Shown here piece by piece: positions 1 to 9,627 of a stretch of 64,000 nucleotides of DNA. The DNA comes from Mycobacterium sp. AT1. GTDB lineage: Bacteria; Actinomycetota; Actinomycetes; Mycobacteriales; Mycobacteriaceae. The stretch spans positions 62,001 through 126,000 of the forward strand of contig NZ_MVOC01000018.1 of assembly GCF_002043095.1 (NCBI RefSeq), read 5' to 3'. The notes beneath the pieces were generated by a model, which was given only the letters and a program-made list of their open reading frames with translations, searched no databases and was not told where the DNA came from. Position numbers and translations under genes: made by a program. Positions within the stretch are counted from its first letter, which is position 1. The number at the start of each line of letters is the position of its first letter.

Positions 1-410
1 TCGAGGACGAGCTCACGCGGGCGGGTGCCGTCTGCGACCGCACGCAACGCCGCAACGGTGAGCCGGTGCAAGGCCGGAGACGGGGCACGTTCCTCACCGG
101 CCAGCCGCTCGGCCGTCTCGAGCACCGCACACCCACTGGTGTACCGCCCGTATTCGCTGACGATGTCGCTGGCAAACGCATCGATGGCCTGCACCTGCGT
201 GACCACGTCCAAGTTTCGGCCAGGATAGAGCTGGACGTGGATGTGCGCGAACGGCTCGAGCCTGGCCCCGAACTTGCTGCGGGTCCGCCGCACGCCCTTG
301 GCCACGGCACGGACCAAGCCGTGCTCGAGGGTGAGCAGAGTCACGATCCGGTCGGCCTCGCCGAGCTTGTGCTGGCGCAGCACGACCGCTCGATCCCGGT
401 ACAACCGCAT
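1..410 (-). CDS. recO: RecO recombination mediator, 3' part cut by window edge
   Basis: The frame is open from an ATG at 408-410 to the left window edge, so about 136 N-terminal residues are visible. The start reads MRLYRDRAVVLRQHKLGEAD, the typical opening of actinobacterial RecO, followed by the OB-fold region with GVRRTRSKFGARLEPF. RecO loads RecA onto SSB-coated single-stranded DNA with RecR in the RecF pathway and also anneals strands. The gene is divergent from the amidase at 488, as in M. tuberculosis (Rv2362c next to amiA2). The zinc-binding and C-terminal helical parts lie outside the window. The call rests on the N-terminal sequence and gene order. Confidence 0.9.
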   Translation of the reverse strand, partial: MRLYRDRAVVLRQHKLGEADRIVTLLTLEHGLVRAVAKGVRRTRSKFGARLEPFAHIHVQLYPGRNLDVVTQVQAIDAFASDIVSEYGRYTSGCAVLETAERLAGEERAPSPALHRLTVAALRAVADGTRPRELVL

Positions 411-473
411 CAGCACAGTGTTCCACCTTGGTCCGACGAGCCGCGCCGACCACGCCGCGACGGCGCGGCCCGA

Positions 474-479
474 TATTCT
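474..479 (+). promoter_or_regulatory. Putative -10 hexamer for the amidase gene
   Basis: TATTCT ends 8 bases before the ATG at 488. No Shine-Dalgarno sequence is visible between them, so a leaderless or near-leaderless transcript is likely. This is inferred from position and the mycobacterial TANNNT consensus. Confidence 0.4.
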
Positions 480-487
480 CGATTCAA

Positions 488-1945
488 ATGTCAGACACCT
501 CATTCACAGGGGCGAGCACGCGGCCCCCCGGCAAGCACCTGCCCACCCTGACCCAGCTGCAGTACCGGCTGGCCAGCGGCAAAGTCACCTCCGTCGACCT
601 CACCGCCCGATCGCTGAAGGCCATCGAGGCCAGTCAATCCACGCTCAACGCCTTCCGCGTGGTCCTGACCGAGCAAGCCCTCGCCGACGCCGCCGCCGCC
701 GACCGCAAACGCGCTGCGGGACAAGACCTCCCCCTCTTGGGCATCCCGATCGCGGTCAAGGACGACGTCGACGTCGCAGGCGTCCCGACCCGCTTCGGCA
801 CCTCGGGTGAGGTTGCACCGGCCAGGGCCGACGCCGAGGTCGTCCGTCGGTTGCGCGCCGCGGGCGCCGTCATCGTCGGGAAGACCAACACCTGCGAGCT
901 CGGCCAGTGGCCGTTCACCAGCGGACCCGCGTTCGGACACACCCGCAATCCCTGGTCGGCCGAACACACCCCCGGCGGGTCGTCGGGCGGCAGCGCTGCC
1001 GCAGTGGCCGCGGGACTGGTCACCGCAGCCATCGGATCGGACGGCGCGGGCAGCGTGCGGATCCCGGCGGCCTGGACCCACCTGGTCGGCATCAAGCCTC
1101 AGCGCGGCCGCATTTCCACCTGGCCACTGCCCGAGGCGTTCAACGGGATCACCGTCAACGGCGTCCTGGCCCGCACCGTCGTCGACGCGGCCCTGGTGCT
1201 CGACGCGGCCTCGGGAAATGCCGAAGGAGACCTGCACAAGCCGGCGCCCGTCACCGCCGCCGAGTACGTCAGCCAGCCACCAGGACCGCTGACCGTGGCT
1301 ATGTCGACGAAGTTTCCCTTCACCGGGTTCCGCGCGACCCTCCACCCCGAGATCCGGGCGGCGCTGGAGCGGATGGCCGAACAGCTCGAGCACCTCGGCC
1401 ACACCGTGCGTGCCGCCGATCCCGACTACGGCCTTCGCACGTCGTGGAATTTCCTGTCCCGTTCGACCTCGGGACTGGTCGAGTGGGCGCACCGGCTCGG
1501 ACCCGGGGTGACGTTCGACAAGCGCACCACCGCCAACATGCGGACGGGCCGGTTGTTGTCGGAGAACATCCTGCGCGACGCCCGCCGCCGCGAAGCGGAG
1601 TCGCAGCGTCGCATCGGCTGGATCTTCAACCTCGCCGACGTGGTCCTCGCCCCGACGACGGCTCTTCCTCCCCCGAGGGTGCACGACTTCGACGAGCGCG
1701 GCGGGCTGTCCACCGACCGCGCGATGATCCGCGCGTGCCCCGTGACGTGGCCGTGGAACCTTCTCGGGTGGCCGTCGGTCAACGTGCCCGCCGGGTTCAC
1801 CTCGGACGGGCTGCCGATCGGCGTTCAGCTGATGGGACCCGAAGGCAGTGAACCGCTGCTGGTGTCGCTGGCCGCCGCACTCGAGGCGATCGGCGCGTGG
1901 CGGGCCGACCAGCCCGAGGTCTGGTGGGGCACGCCCGACAGTTAG
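488..1945 (+). CDS. amiA2: Amidase signature family hydrolase (AmiA2-like)
   Basis: This 485-residue amidase signature enzyme hydrolyses carbon-nitrogen bonds of amides; its substrate cannot be told from sequence. The Ser-cisSer-Lys triad is visible: Lys91 in IAVKDDVD, the serine pair at 165-166 in GGSSGGS, and nucleophile Ser189 in GAGSVRIPAAW. ATG 488 is preferred over an in-frame upstream start at 428 because the 20 extra residues look like translated promoter and a TATTCT -10 element sits just before 488. It is divergent from recO and ends tail-to-tail with era, where TAG and TAA interleave as TTAG. Position matches Rv2363. The length is normal for the family. Confidence 0.85.
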   Translation: MSDTSFTGASTRPPGKHLPTLTQLQYRLASGKVTSVDLTARSLKAIEASQSTLNAFRVVLTEQALADAAAADRKRAAGQDLPLLGIPIAVKDDVDVAGVPTRFGTSGEVAPARADAEVVRRLRAAGAVIVGKTNTCELGQWPFTSGPAFGHTRNPWSAEHTPGGSSGGSAAAVAAGLVTAAIGSDGAGSVRIPAAWTHLVGIKPQRGRISTWPLPEAFNGITVNGVLARTVVDAALVLDAASGNAEGDLHKPAPVTAAEYVSQPPGPLTVAMSTKFPFTGFRATLHPEIRAALERMAEQLEHLGHTVRAADPDYGLRTSWNFLSRSTSGLVEWAHRLGPGVTFDKRTTANMRTGRLLSENILRDARRREAESQRRIGWIFNLADVVLAPTTALPPPRVHDFDERGGLSTDRAMIRACPVTWPWNLLGWPSVNVPAGFTSDGLPIGVQLMGPEGSEPLLVSLAAALEAIGAWRADQPEVWWGTPDS

Positions 1946-2841
1946 AAGCCAAGCCGTCCAAGCTGTTTCGGATCGCGCTGCCAGTTCTTCGCGATCTTCA
2001 CGCGCAGGTCCAGATACACCTTGGTGCCGAGCAGCGTCTCGATCTGGTGGCGAGCAGCCGTGCCGACCTCGCGCAGGCGAGCCCCGCCCTTGCCGATGAC
2101 GATGCCCTTCTGCGAGTCCCGTTCGACGTAGAGGATGGCGTGCACGTCAATGAGGTCGTCTCGCCCTTCGCGTTGTTCCACCTCGTCGATCACCACGGCC
2201 AGCGAGTGCGGCAGCTCGTCGCGGACACCCTCGAGCGCGGCTTCGCGGATCAGCTCGGCCATGAGGACTTCCTCCGGCTCGTCGGTCAGCTCCCCGTCCG
2301 GGTAGAACGCCGGGCCGGGGGGCAGCTGCTTGGCGAGCACCCCGGTGAGGAGGTCGACCTGCTCCCCCGTGATGGCCGAGACGGGCACGATCTCGGCCGT
2401 GCCGCCGGTCAGCTCACTGACGGCAAGGAGCTGTGCGGCGACCTTCTCCTTGGAGACCTTGTCGATCTTCGTCACTAGGACCGTCAACGTGGTCCGCGGC
2501 GCGACCGCCCTGATCTGCTCGTAGATCCACCGGTCGCCAGGCCCGATGGCCTCGTCGGCGGGGATGCAGAGACCAATGACGTCGACTTGCGAGTAGGTGG
2601 CCTTCACCAGTTCGTTGAGGCGCTCACCCAGCAGGGTCCGCGGCCGGTGCAGTCCAGGGGTGTCGACGAGGATGATCTGAAAGTCGGGACGGTGCACGAT
2701 GCCGCGGATGGTGTGCCGCGTGGTCTGTGGGCGGTTGGACGTGATCGCGACCTTGGTGCCCACCAGGGCGTTGGTCAGCGTCGACTTGCCGGTGTTCGGC
2801 CGGCCGACGAAACAGACGAAGCCGGAGCGGAATTCGCTCAT
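1942..2841 (-). CDS. era: GTPase Era
   Basis: This 299-residue Era is a GTPase that binds the 3' end of 16S rRNA and helps 30S subunit maturation. The G1 P-loop GRPNTGKST is at residues 13-21, G3 DTPG at 60-63, and G4 TKID near 128. A C-terminal KH domain carries [11 protein letters not shown], which binds RNA. Its ATG overlaps the stop of the upstream CBS-domain gene in an ATGA at 2838-2841, so translation is probably coupled through the phoH-ybeY-CorC-era chain. All catalytic motifs are intact. Confidence 0.97.
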   Translation of the reverse strand: MSEFRSGFVCFVGRPNTGKSTLTNALVGTKVAITSNRPQTTRHTIRGIVHRPDFQIILVDTPGLHRPRTLLGERLNELVKATYSQVDVIGLCIPADEAIGPGDRWIYEQIRAVAPRTTLTVLVTKIDKVSKEKVAAQLLAVSELTGGTAEIVPVSAITGEQVDLLTGVLAKQLPPGPAFYPDGELTDEPEEVLMAELIREAALEGVRDELPHSLAVVIDEVEQREGRDDLIDVHAILYVERDSQKGIVIGKGGARLREVGTAARHQIETLLGTKVYLDLRVKIAKNWQRDPKQLGRLGF

Positions 2842-4121
2842 TGGTCTTCTTCTTCCTGCTCAGTGGGTTTGACGAGGACGGTGCCGATGCGCACCCGGCC
2901 TCGGTGGTCACGACCACCTTCGGCTCGCAGGCGCAGCGCGTCCCACGTCACCTCGACGCCAGGCAACGGCACGCGGCCCAGTTCGTGGGCCAGCAAGCCG
3001 CCGACGGTGTCGACGTCGAGGTCGTCGTCGAGGTCCAGCTCGTAGAGTTCGGCCAGATCCTCGAGCGGCAGCCGAGCGCTGACGCGAAAGTGCTTGTCAC
3101 CAAGGTCTTCGACGGGTGCGACCTCGTCGGTGTCGTATTCGTCGGCGATCTCCCCGACGATCTCTTCGAGCACGTCCTCGATGGTGACCAGCCCGGCAAT
3201 TGCCCCGTATTCGTCGACCAACAACGCCATGTGGTTGCGGTCCTTCTGCATCTCACGCAGCAGCGCGTCCAGCGGCTTCGAGTCGGGGACGAACACCGGC
3301 GGGCGCATCACCTCGCCGACCCGGGTGTCGATGCCGCCGTTGCTGTAGTAGGTCTGCTCGACGAGGTCCTTCAGGAAGACGACTCCGACGATGTCGTCGA
3401 CGTTCTCGCCGACCACGGGTAGCCGAGAGTGCCCGCTGCGCACCGCAAGTGAGGTCGCCTGGCCGGCGGTCTTGTCCGATTCGATCCACACCATCTCGGT
3501 GCGGGGCACCATCACCTCGCGGGCGACGGTGTCACCGAGATCGAAGACCGACTGGATCATTCTGCGCTCGTCGTCGGCGACGATGCCCCGCTGCTGGGCG
3601 AGGTCGACCACTTCGCGCAGTTCGATTTCCGAAGCGAACGGACCGTTGCGGAAGCCGACGCCGGGGGTCAGCGCATTGCCGATCAGCACCAGTAGGCGGC
3701 TGATCGGGGTCAACAGCACCGAGATCGCTTGCAGCGGAATGGCTGCGCCAAGCGCGATGCTGTACGCGTGCTGCCTGCCGAGGGTCCGCGGCCCGACGCC
3801 GATGGCGACGAAGCTGACCACGACCATGATGGCCGCGGCCGCGAGCAGACCCCACTTCAGGCCGAGATCTTCGTATAGGAACGCAACGAGCAGGACGGTC
3901 GCCGCCGTTTCGCACGTAATGCGTAGCAGGACGATGAGATTGATGTACCGCGGACGGTCGTCGGTGAGGCGGGCCAGTCGCGCGGCGCCGGGACGTTCGT
4001 CGCGGACCATTTCGTCGATCCTGGCGATCGACACCGTGCTGATGGCGGCGTCCACCGCGGCGAACACACCACCGAGTGCGATGAGCGCGAGCGCACCGAT
4101 CAGAGAGGCGAATGCGCTCAC
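2838..4121 (-). CDS. CorC/HlyC family membrane protein with CBS pair
   Basis: This 427-residue protein resembles Rv2366c. It has an N-terminal DUF21-type transmembrane domain (about residues 1-150, hydrophobic segments starting [14 protein letters not shown]), two CBS domains around 200-320 with EVMVPRTEM and [21 protein letters not shown], and a C-terminal CorC_HlyC domain. Such proteins are linked to magnesium or cobalt efflux, though the transported ion here is unproven. The start is GTG 4119-4121, overlapping the ybeY stop as GTGA. A longer reading to 4214 would run inside ybeY and adds unrelated arginine-rich sequence, so it is rejected. Era follows directly. Confidence 0.88.
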   Translation of the reverse strand: MSAFASLIGALALIALGGVFAAVDAAISTVSIARIDEMVRDERPGAARLARLTDDRPRYINLIVLLRITCETAATVLLVAFLYEDLGLKWGLLAAAAIMVVVSFVAIGVGPRTLGRQHAYSIALGAAIPLQAISVLLTPISRLLVLIGNALTPGVGFRNGPFASEIELREVVDLAQQRGIVADDERRMIQSVFDLGDTVAREVMVPRTEMVWIESDKTAGQATSLAVRSGHSRLPVVGENVDDIVGVVFLKDLVEQTYYSNGGIDTRVGEVMRPPVFVPDSKPLDALLREMQKDRNHMALLVDEYGAIAGLVTIEDVLEEIVGEIADEYDTDEVAPVEDLGDKHFRVSARLPLEDLAELYELDLDDDLDVDTVGGLLAHELGRVPLPGVEVTWDALRLRAEGGRDHRGRVRIGTVLVKPTEQEEEDQ

Positions 4122-4654
4122 GGTTGGTCGAAGAACTGCGACTTGTCCAACAACCTGCGGTCCTTTTCGCTCTGTTGGTCTTGGTGGTAGGCGGCGACCT
4201 GGTCGGCCACCCACTCCTCGAGGAGTTCACGCTGCAGGGCGAACATTTCCTTCTCCTCGTCGGGTTCGGCGTGGTCGTACCCGAGCAGGTGCAGCACCCC
4301 GTGCACCGTCAGCAGCGCGAGTTCCTGACCAAGTGAATGTCCGGCCTTCTCAGCCTGTTTGGCGGCGAACTCGGGACACAGCACGATGTCGCCGAGCATC
4401 GACGGACCGGGCTCCGGGGCGTCGGGACGACCACCCGGCTCCAGCTCGTCCATCGGGAAGCTCATGACGTCGGTCGGCCCAGGCAAGTCCATCCACCGCA
4501 TGTGCAGGTCGGCCATCGCGGGGGTGTCGAGCAGAACCATGGACAGTTCGGCACCGGGGTTGACGTCCATCTTGGCGATGACGAACCTTGCGACGCTTAC
4601 CAACTCGTTCTCGGCGACGTCGATGCCGGACTCGTTGGAGACCTCGATGCTCAT
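4118..4654 (-). CDS. ybeY: Endoribonuclease YbeY
   Basis: YbeY is a zinc metallo-endoribonuclease for 16S rRNA 3' maturation and ribosome quality control. The protein has 178 residues, and the zinc motif H-x3-H-x5-H is seen as His118, His122 and His128 in [11 protein letters not shown]. The preceding [19 protein letters not shown] is also family-typical. It overlaps phoH upstream (ATGA at 4651-4654) and the CorC-like gene downstream (GTGA), which indicates one operon. The C-terminal 45 residues are rich in charged residues and Gln, as in other mycobacterial copies. Confidence 0.96.
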   Translation of the reverse strand: MSIEVSNESGIDVAENELVSVARFVIAKMDVNPGAELSMVLLDTPAMADLHMRWMDLPGPTDVMSFPMDELEPGGRPDAPEPGPSMLGDIVLCPEFAAKQAEKAGHSLGQELALLTVHGVLHLLGYDHAEPDEEKEMFALQRELLEEWVADQVAAYHQDQQSEKDRRLLDKSQFFDQP

Positions 4655-5694
4655 CGGCGCTGCCTACCCGTGCCAGACCGACGATCGGCCCTGTTGCCCG
4701 TGGGAGCTTCGGATTTGGCGTAGGCGTCCACGATCTCGGATACCAACCGGTGTCGGACGACGTCGGCGCTGGTGAGTTCGGAGAAGTGGATGTCGTCGAT
4801 GTGGTCGAGGATTTCCATCGCGGCGGTGAGCCCGGACTTGGCGCCGTGCAGGTCGACCTGCGTGGAGTCGCCGGTGACGACGATCTTCGACCCGAAGCCC
4901 AGCCGGGTCAGGAACATCTTCATCTGCTCCGGCGTGGTGTTCTGTGCCTCGTCGAGGATGATGAACGCGTCGTTCAGCGACCGGCCGCGCATGTACGCCA
5001 AGGGCGCAACCTCGATCACGCCGGCGCTCATCAGCTTTGGGATTAGTTCCGCATCCATCATGTCGTGAAGCGCGTCGTACAACGGTCGCAGGTAGGGGTC
5101 GATCTTCTCGCTCAGCGTGCCGGGCAGGAAGCCGAGGCGTTCGCCGGCCTCCACCGCGGGGCGGGTGAGGATGATGCGCGAAACCTGCTTGGTCTGAAGG
5201 GCGTTGACCGCCTTGGCCATCGCCAGGTAGGTCTTGCCGGTACCAGCGGGACCGATGCCGAACACGATGGTGTGGGCGTCGATCGCGTCGACGTAGCGCT
5301 TCTGGTTGAGCGTCTTGGGCCGAATCGTCTTGCCACGCCTCGACAGGATGTCGAGGGTCAAGACGTCGGCGGGTGACTCGTTGCCGACGCCGGTGATCAT
5401 GCCGACGCTCGTCCGCACGGCTTCGGGGGTCAGCGTCTGCCCGCCGGCCACCACGGCGATCAACTCGGTCATGACCCGCTCGGCGAGGGCGACGTCGGCC
5501 GACTCACCGGACAGGGTCACGGCGTTGCCGCGCACGTGGATGTCGGCGGTCAGCAGGCGTTCCAGCGCGCGCAGGTTTTCGTCGGCGGAACCGAGCAGCC
5601 CCACCACCAAGTCGGGCGGAACACTTATGTTGCTTCGCACGGTGCTGTCCGAGGCTGTGCTGTTGACAGCGGCGGTCGTCTCGCGGGGCGTCAC
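4651..5694 (-). CDS. phoH: PhoH-like ATPase
   Basis: This 347-residue cytoplasmic P-loop ATPase of the PhoH family starts with GTG. The N-terminal region (about 25-85) holds a KH-like segment, Walker A is GPAGTGKT at 148-155, and Walker B is FIILDEAQN near 240-248. PhoH proteins are predicted RNA-linked ATPases or helicases and are regularly encoded beside ybeY, as here. It is the first gene of the phoH-ybeY-CorC-era chain. A Rho-independent-type hairpin lies upstream at 5783-5811 and separates it from the next gene. It corresponds to Rv2368c (phoH1). Confidence 0.93.
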   Translation of the reverse strand: MTPRETTAAVNSTASDSTVRSNISVPPDLVVGLLGSADENLRALERLLTADIHVRGNAVTLSGESADVALAERVMTELIAVVAGGQTLTPEAVRTSVGMITGVGNESPADVLTLDILSRRGKTIRPKTLNQKRYVDAIDAHTIVFGIGPAGTGKTYLAMAKAVNALQTKQVSRIILTRPAVEAGERLGFLPGTLSEKIDPYLRPLYDALHDMMDAELIPKLMSAGVIEVAPLAYMRGRSLNDAFIILDEAQNTTPEQMKMFLTRLGFGSKIVVTGDSTQVDLHGAKSGLTAAMEILDHIDDIHFSELTSADVVRHRLVSEIVDAYAKSEAPTGNRADRRSGTGRQRR

Positions 5695-5782
5695 GTGGTG
5701 TTCTGTGCCTGCTTTCCGTGCTCAGGGCTATGGCTGTCTGCTGTGAAGAGCTTACCGCTGGTCACCACATCGACCCAAAGAA

Positions 5783-5811
5783 GAAGGGGCACCCATGCGG
5801 GGTGCCCCTTC
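5783..5811 (-). terminator. Hairpin terminator
   Basis: A perfect 12-bp stem (GAAGGGGCACCC pairing with GGGTGCCCCTTC) with a 5-base loop lies between the stop of the small secreted-protein gene (5829) and the phoH start (5694). On the minus strand it follows that stop by 17 bases. The run after the stem (TTCTTTGGG) has few U residues, as is common in mycobacterial terminators. Confidence 0.7.
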
Positions 5812-5828
5812 CTCGAGGTGGTGCCGTG

Positions 5829-6056
5829 TCAGCGGCTCTGCTGCACGGTGTTGTCGGCGTGCGCGATGTTGACCGCCGGAAGCACCGACTTGACCCTCCG
5901 GTCGTGGTCGACACCCGCCGAATAGCCCGGCATTTCCAGCACCGGCAGTGTTTCGGCGGATGCGGTCGCTTGCATCGGAGCCGCTACCCCAAGAATGCCT
6001 GCAGCAAATGCGCTGGCAACGAGGGTGGCAAGTCCGATCTTCTTTGTGTTCTTCAT
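5829..6056 (-). CDS. Small secreted protein of unknown function
   Basis: This 75-residue protein has a Sec-type signal peptide: MKNTKK, a hydrophobic core LATLVASAFAAGILGVA, then a probable cleavage after TASA near residue 34. The mature part is only about 41 residues, with no cysteine and no recognised domain. The start at 6056 is chosen because a purine-rich GAAAGAAG ribosome-binding site precedes it and the signal peptide begins there; in-frame codons upstream (to 6131) add unlikely sequence. A strong hairpin terminator follows. It lies between rsmE and phoH. I do not recognise the family. Confidence 0.7.
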   Translation of the reverse strand: MKNTKKIGLATLVASAFAAGILGVAAPMQATASAETLPVLEMPGYSAGVDHDRRVKSVLPAVNIAHADNTVQQSR

Positions 6057-6188
6057 TTCTTCTTTCGTGCCCTCTGTGGTTGCGTCGACCGGCGGTGGAG
6101 CCATCCAACCGGTCTGCTTTGACGAACGCACTGATCAGACGTTTAATTCCGGCTGCGCGAAATCCCGGCCGGATGCCAGAGATCAAGG

Positions 6189-6938
6189 TCACAAATGCCA
6201 GCGCGGCGTCAGAACGCCGAGTGCGCCAAGCGCCACCGCGGCCGCCGATGTGGTCCGCAGCACACTCGGGCCCAGCCGAACGGCGGTGGCTCCAGCGTCG
6301 GTCAGCACCCGCAGTTCGTCGTCGCCGATGCCGCCCTCGGGACCGATCAGCAACATCAACGAGTCGACGTCGCCGAGCCCCATCGCCGCCAAAGGGACGG
6401 TGGCGGACTCGTGCAACACGAGCACGGACGTGAAGTCCGCGACCGCGCGCACGTGGGCGGTGAGCTCCTTCGTCGACATCAGCGACGTCACGGGCGGGAC
6501 GTGGGGACGGCGCGACTGCCTGGCTGCGGACCTGGCCACCGCCTGCCAGCGGCGGAGCCCCTTCTCCACCTTTGCGGACCCGTCCCAGCGGGCCACGCAG
6601 CGGTCCGACTGCCAGGCCACGAAGGCGTCGGCGCCGGCTTCAGTGGCGAGTTCGACCGCCAACTCCGAGCGATCGGACTTCGGCAGTGCCTGCACGACGG
6701 TGACCCCTGGCGACGACGGCGGGACGACGCGCCTGCTCAACACGCGGGCCGTCAGGCTGCCCTTCCCGACGCCGTCGACCACCACGTGGGCGACCGTGCC
6801 TGCGCCGTCACCGAGGTCGAGTTCTTCGCCGACGCGGATGCGCCGCACCGACGCGGCATGGAAGCCCTCGTCACCGTCGACCACGACGACGTCACCGACA
6901 TCGGGGACCGCCTCCACGTAGAACAGCGCGCGACTCAC
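6189..6938 (-). CDS. rsmE: 16S rRNA (uracil-1498-N3)-methyltransferase RsmE
   Basis: RsmE methylates N3 of U1498 in 16S rRNA using S-adenosylmethionine. The 249-residue protein has an N-terminal PUA-like RNA-binding part (about 1-75) and a SPOUT methyltransferase domain whose knotted SAM-binding loop is seen as [14 protein letters not shown] near 200-213. [14 protein letters not shown], also typical, follows. It lies 10 bases after dnaJ2 and is probably cotranscribed with hrcA-dnaJ2, matching Rv2372c-Rv2374c. Confidence 0.95.
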   Translation of the reverse strand: MSRALFYVEAVPDVGDVVVVDGDEGFHAASVRRIRVGEELDLGDGAGTVAHVVVDGVGKGSLTARVLSRRVVPPSSPGVTVVQALPKSDRSELAVELATEAGADAFVAWQSDRCVARWDGSAKVEKGLRRWQAVARSAARQSRRPHVPPVTSLMSTKELTAHVRAVADFTSVLVLHESATVPLAAMGLGDVDSLMLLIGPEGGIGDDELRVLTDAGATAVRLGPSVLRTTSAAAVALGALGVLTPRWHL

Positions 6939-6948
6939 GGCGCTTGCG

Positions 6949-8106
6949 CTACCGGCCGGTGAAGGTCTCGCGCAGCCGGCTGAACAGCCCGCCCCCTGCG
7001 GGCGCCGCCTGCGTGGACTTCACCTCGGCCACGTCCCGAACCCGGTGCTCCTTGAGCTTCTGGAGCAACTCGGTGTCCTGCTGGTCGAGGCGGGTTGGCA
7101 CGAGCACGTCGACGTGGGCGTGCAGGTTTCCGCGGACGCCGGACCGCACGTTGGGCATCCCGCGGCCGCGCAGCGTCGTGACGGCTCCCGGCTGTGTGCC
7201 TGGTGCGACGACGATGTCGGTGTCGCCGTCGAGAATCGCGTCGACCGTGACCGTGGTACCCAGTGCCGCGTCGACCATCGGCACCGACACGCTGAAGTGC
7301 AGATCGTCACCGTCACGGATGAAGACGTCGTGCGGCGCTTCGTGGACCTCGACGTGCAGGTCGCCCGCGGGTCCGCCGCCGGGACCGACCTCGCCCTGGG
7401 CGGCCAGTCTCACCCGCATGCCGTCGCCGACGCCGGGCGGGATCTTGACGGCGATGTCACGCCTCGCCCGCACCCGACCGTCGCCGCCACAGCGGTGACA
7501 CGGGTCGGGGATGACCTCGCCGACGCCCGCGCACACGGGGCACGGACGCGACGTCATGACCTGACCAAGCAGGGAACGCTGCACGGACTGCACCTCGCCC
7601 TGGCCGTGGCAGGTGTCGCAGGTGGCCGGCTTGGAGTCACCGTGGGTGCCCTTGCCGTGGCACACGTCGCACAGGATGGCGGTGTCCACGGTGACGTGCT
7701 TGGTGACGCCGGTCGCGCACTCGGCCAAGTCCAGCCGCATCCGCAGCAGTGAATCCGATCCCGGGCGCACCCGGCCGACTGGTCCGCGACCTCCGCCGCC
7801 ACCGCCGAAGAACGCCTCGAAGACGTCGCCGAGCCCACCGAAACCGGCGCCGGAGAACCCGTTGCCGAAGCCGTTGCCCGCGCCCGCGCTCTCCATCGGA
7901 TCGCCACCGAGGTCGACGATGCGGCGCTTCTCCGGGTCGCTCAGCACCTCGTAGGCGACGCCGATCTCCCTGAACTGCGCCTGCGCGGCCTCATCGGGGT
8001 TGACGTCGGGATGCAACTCGCGCGCAAGCTTGCGATACGCGCGCTTGATCTCCGAGTCGCTCGCGCCCTTGCTCACCCCGAGCAGGCCGTAATAATCGCG
8101 TGCCAC
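6949..8106 (-). CDS. dnaJ: Molecular chaperone DnaJ (DnaJ2)
   Basis: This 385-residue type I J-protein has the J domain at 1-70 with HPD at 32-34, a Gly/Phe-rich linker (about 75-115), four CxxCxGxG-type zinc repeats ([32 protein letters not shown]), and a C-terminal substrate-binding region. It stimulates DnaK ATPase and delivers unfolded clients. The GTG start at 8106 gives [14 protein letters not shown], the conserved J-protein opening; a start 16 codons upstream is not supported. It is downstream of hrcA by 53 bases and just upstream of rsmE. Confidence 0.96.
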   Translation of the reverse strand: MARDYYGLLGVSKGASDSEIKRAYRKLARELHPDVNPDEAAQAQFREIGVAYEVLSDPEKRRIVDLGGDPMESAGAGNGFGNGFSGAGFGGLGDVFEAFFGGGGGGRGPVGRVRPGSDSLLRMRLDLAECATGVTKHVTVDTAILCDVCHGKGTHGDSKPATCDTCHGQGEVQSVQRSLLGQVMTSRPCPVCAGVGEVIPDPCHRCGGDGRVRARRDIAVKIPPGVGDGMRVRLAAQGEVGPGGGPAGDLHVEVHEAPHDVFIRDGDDLHFSVSVPMVDAALGTTVTVDAILDGDTDIVVAPGTQPGAVTTLRGRGMPNVRSGVRGNLHAHVDVLVPTRLDQQDTELLQKLKEHRVRDVAEVKSTQAAPAGGGLFSRLRETFTGR

Positions 8107-8159
8107 GCCAAACCCTTCTTCGCTTCGTGAAGCTGCAGTTGCCGTCTGTCCCAAGGCCC

Positions 8160-9191
8160 TTAGCGGGCACCCAGGACTTCACCTATATAAAGAGCAACCG
8201 CGGCGACGTTGGAGATGGTTCCCGGATAGTCCATCCGAGTGGGACCCACCACACCCATCCCACCGAAGACCTTGCCCGAGCTGCCGTACGTGGTGCTCAC
8301 CACGGACGTTCCAGCCATCTGCTCGGCCGCGGTCTCGTGTCCGATGCGCACCGTCACCTTACCGGCCTCCTCCTGGGCGGCCAGCAATCGCAGCACAACC
8401 ACCTGCTCCTCCAGTGCCTCAAGCACCGAACGCAGCGATCCGCCGAAGTCGGCGGTGTTTCGCGTGAGGTTGGCCGTGCCGCCGAGCAGCAAACGCTCCT
8501 CGGAGTGCTCGACGAGGGTTTCGACCAGCACGGTCGCCGCCCGACCGACCGCGTCCCCGAGGACGCCGTGGCCGACGAGCTGCGACGCCAGATCCGAGAC
8601 GGCGACCGAAGCGGTCGTGATCGGCTTGCCCTCCAGCGCCTGCCCCAGCCGCTCCCGCAGCGCGGAGAGCTGCACGTCGTCGATGGCGTCGCCGAGTTCA
8701 ACGATCCGCTGGTCGACGCGACCCGAGTCGGTGATCACGACCAGCAGCAGCCGGGCCGGCGTCAGCGCGACGACCTCCAGGTGGCGGACCGTCGACGTCG
8801 ACAGGGTCGGGTACTGCACGATCGCGACTTGCCTGGTCAGCTGGGCGAGCAGTTTGACGGCCCGACGCAGGACGTCGTCGAGGTCGACGCCGGACTCGAG
8901 GAACGTCAGGATGGCGCGACGCTCCGCCGACGACATCGGCTTGACGTCGTCGAGGCGGTCGACGAACTCGCGGTAGCCCTTCTCGGTGGGCACCCGGCCC
9001 GAGCTGGTGTGCGGCTGGGCGATGTACCCCTCGGCCTCGAGGACGGCCATGTCGTTGCGCACGGTGGCACTCGATACGCCGAGATTGTGGCGTTCGACGA
9101 GGCTCTTGGATCCGATCGGCTCCTTCGTTGAAACGAAGTCGGCGACGATGGCGCGCAACACTTCGAAGCGGCGGTCATCGGCAGTACCCAT
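8160..9191 (-). CDS. hrcA: Heat-inducible transcription repressor HrcA
   Basis: HrcA represses class I heat-shock genes by binding CIRCE elements. The 343-residue protein has an N-terminal winged helix (about 1-80, with [17 protein letters not shown]) and a C-terminal GAF-like dimerisation domain ending in [17 protein letters not shown] strong AGGAGGTG Shine-Dalgarno sequence precedes ATG 9191. No CIRCE inverted repeat was found near its start, so it does not seem to be CIRCE-autoregulated. It heads hrcA-dnaJ2-rsmE. Confidence 0.96.
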   Translation of the reverse strand: MGTADDRRFEVLRAIVADFVSTKEPIGSKSLVERHNLGVSSATVRNDMAVLEAEGYIAQPHTSSGRVPTEKGYREFVDRLDDVKPMSSAERRAILTFLESGVDLDDVLRRAVKLLAQLTRQVAIVQYPTLSTSTVRHLEVVALTPARLLLVVITDSGRVDQRIVELGDAIDDVQLSALRERLGQALEGKPITTASVAVSDLASQLVGHGVLGDAVGRAATVLVETLVEHSEERLLLGGTANLTRNTADFGGSLRSVLEALEEQVVVLRLLAAQEEAGKVTVRIGHETAAEQMAGTSVVSTTYGSSGKVFGGMGVVGPTRMDYPGTISNVAAVALYIGEVLGAR

Positions 9192-9268
9192 GGTTCACCT
9201 CCTGGTCGTCGTCATTTTACGTCGGCCAACAGCGCTGACGCGCCGCGGCGCCTGACGGGGCGGGCGGT

Positions 9269-9274
9269 TAGCCT
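9269..9274 (+). promoter_or_regulatory. -10 hexamer for a leaderless transcript
   Basis: TAGCCT ends 6 bases before ATG 9281, the spacing expected when transcription starts on the A of the ATG. It would make the 7-codon ORF at 9281 the first codons of the mRNA. Confidence 0.4.
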
Positions 9275-9280
9275 CAACAC

Positions 9281-9304
9281 ATGCTTTCCAGGACCGGCCG
9301 ATGA
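9281..9304 (+). CDS. Seven-codon leaderless ORF coupled to the next gene
   Basis: The ORF encodes MLSRTGR. Its TGA overlaps the next start as ATGA at 9301-9304. A TANNNT element sits 6 bases upstream and no ribosome-binding site is visible for the downstream gene. The likely role is delivery of ribosomes to the 9301 gene by translational coupling; the peptide itself may have no function. This is inference from sequence only. Confidence 0.35.
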   Translation: MLSRTGR

Positions 9305-9615
9305 TCTTCAAGGGCGTCCGTGACGGCAAGCCATATCCGGAGCACAGCCTGACCTATCGGCAGTGGGCGCAGATACCGCCTCGGCAGATACGCCTCGACG
9401 AACTGGTGACCACCACCACGGTGCTGGAGTTGGACCGGCTGCTGTCGGAGGACTCCACGTTCTACGGCGACCTCTTCCCGCATGCCGTGCGCTGGGAGGG
9501 CGTCATCTATCTCGAAGACGGCGTGCACCAGGCCGTGCGGGCGGCGCTGCGGAACAGGCCCGTGCTGCACGCGCGGGTCTACGACATGGACCTTCCGCTG
9601 GACCAGCAGACCTAG
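9301..9615 (+). CDS. Conserved mycobacterial protein (Rv2375-like)
   Basis: This 104-residue protein begins MIFKGVRDGKPYPEHSL and contains LDELVTTTTVLELDRLLSED and LFPHAVRWEGVIYLEDG, matching my memory of Rv2375. No catalytic motif or membrane segment is visible, and it is probably cytoplasmic. Function is unknown; some annotations group such proteins with antitoxin-like families, but no toxin partner is adjacent. It is divergent from hrcA, ends tail-to-tail with hemW, and appears to be translated by coupling to the short ORF at 9281. Confidence 0.8.
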   Translation: MIFKGVRDGKPYPEHSLTYRQWAQIPPRQIRLDELVTTTTVLELDRLLSEDSTFYGDLFPHAVRWEGVIYLEDGVHQAVRAALRNRPVLHARVYDMDLPLDQQT

Positions 9616-9627
9616 CCGACCGACGCG

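Noticed and set aside
9192-9300. CIRCE element near hrcA
   Set aside because: I looked for TTAGCACTC-N9-GAGTGCTAA or close variants upstream of hrcA and saw none.
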